From Phoronis australis (taxonomy: Eukaryota; Phoronida; Phoronidae), in assembly GCA_002633005.1 (NCBI GenBank), contig NMRA01000168.1, positions 127,129 to 191,128 of the forward strand: a stretch of 64,000 nt of DNA, written 5' to 3'. Positions within the stretch are counted from its first letter, which is position 1. Each line of letters opens with the position of its first letter. A program made the translations under genes and the position numbers. Shown here piece after piece: positions 55,901 through 64,000 of this stretch. Under the pieces are notes generated by a model. That model worked only from the letters and a program-made list of their open reading frames with translations, was not told where the DNA came from and made no database searches.

Positions 55901-58900
55901 CTGTAAACGACTATTGCTCGATTTTCAGCCTTTTGATGTTGTCGTCTCCATTGTGTTCATAAGAGCCTGTAACAAAATGAACAATTGGTGATGTCTTCAT
56001 TGTGTTCATAAGAGCATGTGACAAAATGAACAAATCACCCAAGGAAAATTTAACTTTTTTAAGTCAGAACTATTGGTATGGTTTACTTTACTTCTTTAAA
56101 TATTATTTAACTGCTAAACAAAATCTTAAAGCAAGGTATGACTTAGTCTCTGTTTTGTTTAAAAAGTCTTTTTAAGAATACTTTTGGTTTCGCACAGGGG
56201 AGCTTTTAGAACATGTGCTTCATGAGAATGTGTTCGTCATTGGTCTCTGGAGGCATTGGGATAAGAAATAGTCACTTATACTTAAAGACAAATCAGTTGG
56301 AGGCAGACGTTTCGGTCTGGTACGCCAGGCCTTTGTCAATGAATGAGGGTTTTCCTGCCTTTCGCATAGAGAGTATATTGTAGTACAGGAGAGGTAAATG
56401 TAAACCGTGGACCCGGTTCAAGAGGGGAACAGTTGTCACGGTGCGACTTATTCCACATAAGTCGCATTTACACGACATTAGATCGCAGACTGTCTCCGTG
56501 TGAGTCAATTACACAACAACTGCCCGCGCATGCTCGCGTAAAGAATAGCGAACGTTCAAACCACATGGAATGCCAGGGGATCACCCCTAGATACGCTGCT
56601 GCGTAAGCACATTGAAAGATGATCCCTTTCCGCCTTGCCCCAATTGTATTTACACATGTAATTGACTCTGGAGCAACTGATCGAGTACAACTTGCTAACT
56701 CGATTTACCTCTCAAAGCGGTGTCAAAANGGGTTTTCCTGCCTTTCGCATAGAGAGTATATTGTAGTACAGGAGAGGTAAATGTAAACCGTGGACCCGGT
56801 TCAAGAGGGGAACAGTTGTCACGGTGCGACTTATTCCACATAAGTCGCATTTACACGACATTAGATCGCAGACTGTCTCCGTGTGAGTCAATTACACAAC
56901 AACTGCCCGCGCATGCTCGCGTAAAGAATAGCGAACGTTCAAACCACATGGAATGCCAGGGGATCACCCCTAGATACGCTACTGCGTAAGCACATTGAAA
57001 GATGATCCCTTTCCGCCTTGCCCCAATTGTATTTACACATGTAATTGACTCTGGAGCAACTGATCGAGTACAACTTGCTAACTCGCTTTACCTCTCAAAC
57101 CGGTGTCAAAAATGGCCGCCGCGATGTCAACTTGCTCCGTCTTCACACACGTACTCGCGCCTGATGAGCTGTTCCGCGTTAGTTTCTCCGTGATAGCTGT
57201 CTCCCGTTTAAATACGGCTTTAGTTGGTTGGAGGGAGGTGGTCACCATTGGTTTTGTATTGGACGAGTTCTTGTGATTGGGTCAAAAGAAGTGGCGTAAT
57301 TGGTTTTGGTCTGTGTATTTAGAAAATTGATGCAATGCTGCTCTATTGGTTTTTGTTGTTGTCCATATTGTCTGAAGCAAGCTGAAGTGAGTCGGAATAA
57401 TTCTTTTTTCTCCTGTGTCACCTTATGGCAGTTGCAATAAGCCATGATCCTTTGTTTTGTCCTTAAACTGTGAGCCACGGGTTTCAAAAAGAGTTGGGGA
57501 CAGACCTGAACCAATCAGGGACAGTTACTTCAACTTACTTCTGTCTCTACCTCATCATGTTTCACAAAGCCACTTTGAAGCAAAAAATTACTTTTGTCTC
57601 ATTATACCTTGTAATATCACAAAATGTTAAATACTATTAAATTCTATAACCATGTCACAAACTGACTTTCTATTTTAGTATTATGATAAGCCCCTGGCTT
57701 ACGTCCAGCAGATCGTAGTCAAGACAGCTGTGTCGCCATGGCAGCAGAAAGACCACATTCCTATTGATGCATTCCGTGCACCCCTCTCCACAGTGTTTGA
57801 TGTCGTGCGCAAGATTGACAACTTTCAGGTCACAAATGGGTAGGGTTTGCTTCCACCTGTTTAATAGTAACAATGTTACCAAATATTTCAAGCTTTTATA
57901 CCGCCACTAAAGAAATTTTGTGGTCGCATCCCATCTGTCTGCCTATCCATCTGTCCTGCATTATATTTGTTTTCTCAAAAGCTCATGATCACAATGAAAT
58001 TTAGCAGAACTTTTGGCAGGTATTCTCTGGCGCCAGATGATTCTCAAACAGATTTCACTAAAATGGCACCCTTTTTGGCCATTTTAGTTTTCAGCAAGAA
58101 ACTCCTTGCTGGTCAAATTGTGGCAAAATGGCTTAGCAAATTTTGCAGAAACTTGACATGTTCACATATGTGGCAGGAATGCACTGTCACCATTTGTTTA
58201 TTGGATGGATTTGACTTCCGGCTTGCCTCCTAACGTCAATTTTTTTCACATTCACCTCTGTAATCTTTGGACATCTTTGATGGATTTTCATAAAGTTTAC
58301 CAAATAGTTCTCTATTCTGGAGAGGACGACGCCTTCCCATTTTCGGATGGGTTTGACCTATTCTGTGCCATCTAACGAACATTTTTGTGATGCTAATAAA
58401 CACCCCTTGAAGCCCTCCGTTTGTGGTGCAGCTGTGTGCTTATTTGAAAGGTTTGTGTTCATCTTGTAGTTTTTGACAAGAAATTCCTGGATTGTCAGTT
58501 ATTAATGAAACCACTTAACGAATTTTGATGATTCCTAATACAGAGGTATGTAGTGGAAATGCACTGGCACCAGCCTCTTCAGACGGAGTGGCGTACCCTA
58601 ACACCTCCTTTTGGCAGTTTTAATTTTTCCACGTTTTACTGCATTGTATATTGTTAACCAAGCAATTTTGAAATTGAAAATACCACTAGATCTAGGTGCA
58701 AAAAATCAGTAATTCATCTGAATGAATTTTGTCCAACTTTAGATGTTATTGTGTTCGTATGTCCTTCCTTTTTTATGTGTATTTCAAATCTACGCGGTTT
58801 TTTTTAATTATGTTTTTCTTTCACATTAACGGTAACTTTCAATTGTTGTTGTTATTTTTCTGATTATACAACATCACATGGTATTCATACCCTCTTGCAG

Positions 58901-61900
58901 TAGTAGCTCGAGGAGCCTTGGACAGCTGTGTCTGCGTGTGACGGAGTCTGTGGATGACTTCAAGCTCAGCTCACTCCTACCACAGTATGATTGCCTTGTG
59001 ATCTCACCCGCCAACTTCTGGCATCGTGATGCCAGCAGGTTAGTCACTTGACTGTTTAGCTGTCTAATTACATCATCTATCTCTTTTTACTGGGGCTTTG
59101 TTGTATATAACCAGCAGTTATCCACTGGATTATTGTGTACATCAAATCCAGTGTTCCAATGTGGCATAGTTATGTTTTCAAATTTGTTGATGACCGTGTG
59201 GTCTCTTCGTGCTCTCTTCACATGGCAGATAGAGAGGTGCCACCACACGTTCATAGTCCAGACCGACAGGATCCCCGTGCAACAATACCTGAGAAGGTGA
59301 GGAATAAACAATCGAGTTGGCCACCTATTCCCCCCCAGCTCTCCTATGGGACAGCGCCCTTGGTGTGTAGTCTGCTTAGAAATTAATTCAAAAAGTTGTA
59401 TGAAAAAGTAGAACTGAGATTACACCAATCTCACACTTTTATCCACCATACTGCACAGTTTTGACACTTACCAGGTGTGATAGTTTTGCTGAAGTTGTTA
59501 TTTCTTTTATTGTAGGTTCATCGCAGATAGTAAAATAATGAAAACTGTTTATTCCAATTATGGTTCAGGCATAAACAGTGCACCATTTCCCAAAGGTTGG
59601 TTGACTTATTTCCTTTGCATCGTGCCTTCATGTTGTAAGAGTACAACAGCAAGTTATACACTTTAATTTATGGTCATTTCCAAGTGTGACACCTAAATCT
59701 CAAATAGGTGTTTGTTGTTGTATAACAAATTTTCTGTATGCTGATCAGTTACTGGACTGAAACATATCGTTTTTGGACAACTCTCTGTCCACAGTCCATG
59801 CTCTTCCACTATGAGTCACTGGTGTTCAGAAAATATATTACTGTGAATTTGCACCAGTTACATAAGTCATGAGGGAATGATTTAATAGTTTATCAAAGGA
59901 CCAATGCACGTCAGTTGTTATGGTGGTGAAATTTGAAGCGAAAACTTTTAAGTTCACAGTCAGCTTAGCTCCATTACTAAACTTTCTTCTGATTTGCCAA
60001 GTTGTGAACTTCTCTTTCAGATATTTTGTTTGGCTTGCCATGGATGGAAACAGGAATCTCAAAGTATTTTATCAGGAACAAGCAGAGAATCATCACATAC
60101 GCCATCAGTATTGTGTTTAAGTCTTATGATGCCAGGTATGTACAGATGTTTGTGGCCAGAAGCAAATTATGAGTTGTTAATTGAGGAATATCAAAATTTT
60201 AATTCGATTAGTTTCTTTGCTTTACTGAAGTGGTTCATTTGTAATATTTTACATACACGATTGGTTTTTATGTTATTTCCAAAAACATTACTGTCCTACT
60301 GTTTGCCCTAAAGAAATTTCTTCCATTGCCGTTAAATTGTTCAGTTGCTACTTCTATGCCTGTTAACAGGATAGTTCTATTTATACAAAAAGTAAACGTA
60401 ATATGAACCATTTTAATGGACTGAGACCACTAATATGTATGCTTTTGTCAGGTTGCACATGTGCAATAAGAACCTCATTCTCATGAGGGTACTTGGCAGT
60501 TCTGCAATGCAAAAACACGTGGTTGTGAGCTCAGTTCCCCTTAAAGTATAAATTGTTGTGAAAGTCTCTTTTTCCTGGAATTTTTTCTCGATCTTAATGA
60601 GGAAAAAATCCACAAGGAGCTTAACAATATACCGGATCTAAAACTAGGGCATATTTGAATTGATGTGTGCTTGGTGTTGAATACTAGTTGTGTAAAGTGC
60701 TTCCTTTGATAAGCGTTGCATTAACACCTGCCATCATTCTCAGCTTCATTGCTGCCTTGAAGTCAGACCTGCACGTGAAGTATCCCTACAGCGAGATCAC
60801 TTGTAATGGCTCCAGCTCAGACATGGTCCACTTCCACTTCAAGAACCGACCAGACTACATGGTGGAGTACAACCCTCTCATCATCACCTACTTCATTCTC
60901 TTCCTCTACATTTATTTCTCTGTTCGTAAGTATCACTGCAGTCATGCTTAGTTCAGATATATAATTCTTTTGCAAGGGCTCAAAAGCGACTTCCACTTGA
61001 TTCAGTCTCAAATTTTGTGGTACAAGATGGACCAAAAAGACTTACAACATAATGTCCCTGTTTTCTGGAACAAGTTCTAGAAGCTGGGCATTATGAATTT
61101 AGATCGGTTTATTTGTTCCAAGTTTTTCATCTTTTCTGACCAATATCAATATCTCACATCTTAACTTGAGGAATTTTTAGAAGTTTCTTCCCCTGTGTAA
61201 TGTTACCCTGTGTTTTCCAGGTAAAATTGAGATGGTCAAGTCCAAGTGGGGCCTAGCTGTCAGTGCTGTGTTGACGGTCACTGCGTCGCTTTTCATGTCT
61301 ATCTCCATTTGTTCGTTCTTTGGGTTGACGCCATCTTTGAATGGAGGGTAAATACTTAGCACCATCTATTAGACTCATCTTCATTCTCGGTCACTAAGAA
61401 ATGGTATAATGACTACTTCAAACCAATTTGAAATGGTGATATTATAAGTCATCTTTACTATTAGTCTATTTACACCGAGCTCCAGGCTATTTACATCATG
61501 TTCAAGCATTTTTATGAGAACGAGCATGGATGACTGTTACATTTATGGTAGGCACTTGAGTTTTATTTGTCCTGGTCCATGTGGCAGGATTTGACCCTGA
61601 ACCCAGAAAAATGTAATCCAAGTGCCCACCCTGAGTGTGCTATATAAAAGCGCTCTACTTAGAATGCTGATAACCTTTGAAGATGGCCGTACAAACCACT
61701 GTCAGAAATGTGCCAATATGAATAGGATGGTATTGCGAGACTAATAAAAACAGTACAACACCTGCATTAAAGTCAATCATAGTGTAGTATTTGCATTTCA
61801 AGCTGCAAGTGGGATGCTTTGTTTTCCATTTTAAAACACAATCATGTGATGTTCGATTATATTTTTGTCATTGTTTAATGTAGTACCGGTATCTTGTTTT

Positions 61901-63650
61901 ACCACTTGAGGACATTTCCCAATTTGTGTACTGATAAAGTTCAAAGCAAAAAGTCTCACTGGAAAATATTAATGAATTTTCTAAATTTTTGGTTCATAAA
62001 AACTCATCCTGAGCACCTTGGCATGGACTCTTGTGTTTTTTATTTTACCACTGGCCAAAGATGAATGCAATGTGCCGAATTTGGTTTGTTTTCTTTTCAG
62101 AGAAATATTCCCCTACTTGGTAGTTGTTGTTGGAATGGAGAATGTGATTGTACTCACCAAGTCAGTCGTCTCAACACCCCTCCATTATGATGTAAAGATT
62201 CGCGTGGCACAAGGTGGGGTTCAATTTCTAAATATAGTTTGGTGTGATGTATCATCATGCTATTGGCAGATGCTGAGCTTTCACAGCACTTGTCTTATTC
62301 ATATGTCCATTCCAGTTATACTGTTACTTGTGCAATGTTGTTTACCAGAATCATCGTACACACTTCCATTGAAATACAAGTTATGTTACGCTTGTCTTCT
62401 GGTCATTGCACTGTTGTTGTTGGAATAAGCCACTGAAATCTGTATTGGAATTCTGTAATAACTACCTTGTGTTAGGATAAAACACGCAACGGTTATTGGA
62501 ATTCTGTAATAACTACCTTGTGTTAGGATAAAACACACAACGGTTTTAAAACGAGACTGATACATTTGCATCTTTGAACAACCGTCTGTTGTTTAACAAC
62601 TTGTATGTGAATTTGAAGAGCTTACTTGTACAATTATAGTTCAAAATGCATGCTGTCTGATGATCAATAAACTTGACTCACTGAAAAACTGGTACACATA
62701 TACGTCACATCATTGCAAGTCAAAACAGGAGAACTTGTCACTGAATGTTTAACTTTAAAAAATCATTATAAAAATTCTTCTGGTGATTACAAACTGAAAT
62801 GACAATGACACACCTTTGTTAATTAACCATCAATTGTTTATAGGTCTGAGTAAAGAAGGCTGGTCCATCACAAAGAACTTACTGACCGAGTTAGCCATCT
62901 TGTTTGTGGGCTTCTTCACCTTTGTACCTGCCATTCAGGTAAGTCGTACTAAAACTACAGGGGATCAGCTAAGGAGAAGTTCTTCTAGCCACGCACTTGT
63001 TGGGTTCAAAAATAAACATTTCCCTTGCCTGCTCATTACAAATGGGATAAACGCATAAAAATTACTATTACTCTGTGCACCTTAAAGTAACTTAATTTCC
63101 ATTATGATATTTGATAAAAGATTCTGTATTGCTTTTGTTTTCGCTAAGCATGATGTCTTCTGTAAGCTATTCATTGTCTTGATAATGTTTTGTCAAGCAT
63201 TAGTTGAGAATGTTAAAAGTCAATCTTTGTCTGTATCTCTGTAGTAAAGTAAGAAACCACATAGAACATGCAATTAAATGAGGATTATTTTTATGTTTGA
63301 AGTTTATAAACTTGTAAGTCAACCTAACATCTCAGTTGTGAATAATGTATATTGTGTCTCCAAAAAGAGACCCACATTGTGTGTTGCTAACTAATGTGCA
63401 TAACACTTATTTATATGTTATAGGTAGAGCTGATGCTCTTGTGTACAAATAAACCATTTCATTATTTCATTAAGTTTATTATACAATGAAATGGGCATTG
63501 AATTCTTAGTCATTGGGTTGCATATAAATATTGTATTCTCAATTTTTGTAGGAATTCTGCCTGTTTGCCTTTGTTGGGGTCTTAACAGATTTCTTTCTTC
63601 AAATGGTGTTCTTTGCAACAACACTATCCATTGATATCCGGCGCATGGAG
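52953..63650 (+). CDS. SCAP: SREBP cleavage-activating protein, first 11 coding exons (continues beyond the right edge)
   Basis: SCAP is the ER sterol sensor that escorts SREBP to the Golgi. Exons: 52953-53071, 53911-54028, 57679-57839, 58901-59038, 59516-59595, 60021-60135, 60744-60925, 61221-61347, 62101-62213, 62844-62938, 63552-63650. All are GT-AG with matching phases, giving 449 codons. The start is ATG 52953 ([20 protein letters not shown]), since the ATG 17 bases upstream is followed by an early stop. Features: first membrane span at about 22-42 ([19 protein letters not shown]), [10 protein letters not shown], a luminal loop ([29 protein letters not shown]), then the sterol-sensing domain from about 285 ([77 protein letters not shown]). 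The last exon ends SIDIRRME at the first half of the COPII-binding MELADL signal. WD40 repeats lie off the edge. Confidence 0.96.
55835..55905. mobile_element. 71-bp palindromic mini-element in SCAP intron 2
   Basis: Ends TACAGGGGTCCCA and TGGGACTCCCTGTA are inverted repeats with one offset; the interior 'gagaaccagtttt.tccact' matches 45462-45485. It is too short to code and resembles a minimal MITE. Confidence 0.6.
56347..56728 (+). repeat. Contig-end duplicate, copy 1
   Basis: 382 bp nearly identical to the sequence just right of the N at 56729 (three substitutions noticed). Best explained as overlapping contig ends placed in series. Confidence 0.9.
56730..57113 (+). repeat. Contig-end duplicate, copy 2
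   Basis: Second copy, starting directly after the single N with 'gggttttcctgcctttcgca'. It continues into 'atggccgccgcgatgtc', which copy 1 lacks because it ends at the N. In SCAP intron 2, so the coding sequence is unaffected. Confidence 0.9.
57930..58620 (+). repeat. Degenerate repeat array in SCAP intron 3, same family as 1-1290 (opposite orientation)
   Basis: Blocks such as 'tgtcaccatttg', 'attggatggatttgac' and 'gatggattttcataaagttt' correspond to the reverse complement of 1-1290 (for example 843-940). The CTCF-like cores are decayed here ('gtgccatctaacgaac'). Confidence 0.6.
62444..62545. repeat. Exact 51-bp tandem duplication in SCAP intron 9
   Basis: Two adjacent units (62444-62494, 62495-62545) differ at one base (cacgcaac versus cacacaac). 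Confidence 0.9.
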
Positions 63651-64000
63651 GTAAAAGTATTGTTTTCATGATTGTCCAGACCTGTAGATTTCATAACATA
63701 AAAGATCCGTTTTTAGCATTTACTGTATTGAAACATAGGTCATTCAGATTTGAAAGGGATGTGCTTTTGAAAGTATTGTAAAGTGATTACTCTCTTCTAA
63801 GCTGCTGCCAGCTAAGTAGTCACAAATGATCTAAATTTATCACCAATGGGCTAAGTCCCATTTAAAATGGTCTTGACTAAATTTCTTTATCATCATTTTT
63901 GTTTCTGTATAATAATGTGCATACATTCGCCAATTGATCAATTAGTTAATCATCAATCGCCTGCTATTTCAAAAGCTCACTGATTGTTTTTAATGAGTGT

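Noticed and set aside
59233-59296. Possible SCAP exon encoding [21 protein letters not shown]
   Set aside because: It has GT-AG-like borders, but the preceding exon (ending HRDASR) joins directly and in phase to 59516 (FIADSKIM), which matches the family, so no exon is needed here.
60453-60500. Possible SCAP exon between exons 6 and 7
   Set aside because: Exon 6 (ending at 60135) joins exon 7 (60744) in phase to give [14 protein letters not shown], as in SCAP; this piece has no homology.

Overview
This is a piece of an animal nuclear genome. It is AT-rich and intron-rich, with GT-AG introns, dispersed repeats and decayed transposons. The single-copy genes are metazoan (proteasome beta 3, the DHX8/Prp22 helicase, the sterol sensor SCAP). 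The transposon load (a CR1/Jockey-type LINE, a Ty3-type LTR element with a PNMA-like gag, MITEs, tRNA-derived SINEs) fits a bilaterian marine invertebrate such as a lancelet, hemichordate, echinoderm or mollusc. The sequence alone does not fix the species.

Layout. At 1-7161 on the minus strand lies PSMB3. Three coding exons are certain (3366-3550, 2638-2745, 1332-1509), a first exon carrying only the ATG probably ends at 7159, and the last exon is beyond the left edge. Its introns hold a tandem-repeat array with CTCF-like cores (1-1290), a SINE, an 850-bp duplicated repeat and a tRNA-Arg(CCG) gene. A broken LINE fills 7423-10376. The stretch 10377-16300 holds little that is recognisable. At 16301-18772 (minus) is a two-exon gene for a 428-residue protein with a signal peptide, a long charged coiled coil and an alpha-crystallin (small heat shock) domain. 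Its proximal promoter has a TATA box and two perfect unfolded-protein-response elements, which together suggest a small-heat-shock-like chaperone of the secretory pathway induced by ER stress. This is the most novel item in the window.

From 23144 to 44811 (minus) runs a complete 23-exon DHX8 gene. I joined every exon by hand; the phases all agree and give 1216 codons. A 2.2-kb LTR element (47355-49528, minus) with a PNMA-like gag and a 223-bp assembly gap lies between DHX8 and the divergent SCAP gene. SCAP (plus strand) starts at 52953. Its first 11 coding exons are present (449 codons, through the sterol-sensing domain) and it continues past the right edge.

Assembly quality matters here. 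Three single-N joins (5832, 8840, 56729) sit exactly where sequence is duplicated or missing, so those local structures should not be read as biology. DHX8 (splicing), PSMB3 (proteolysis) and SCAP (sterol control) are housekeeping neighbours with no evident common pathway.
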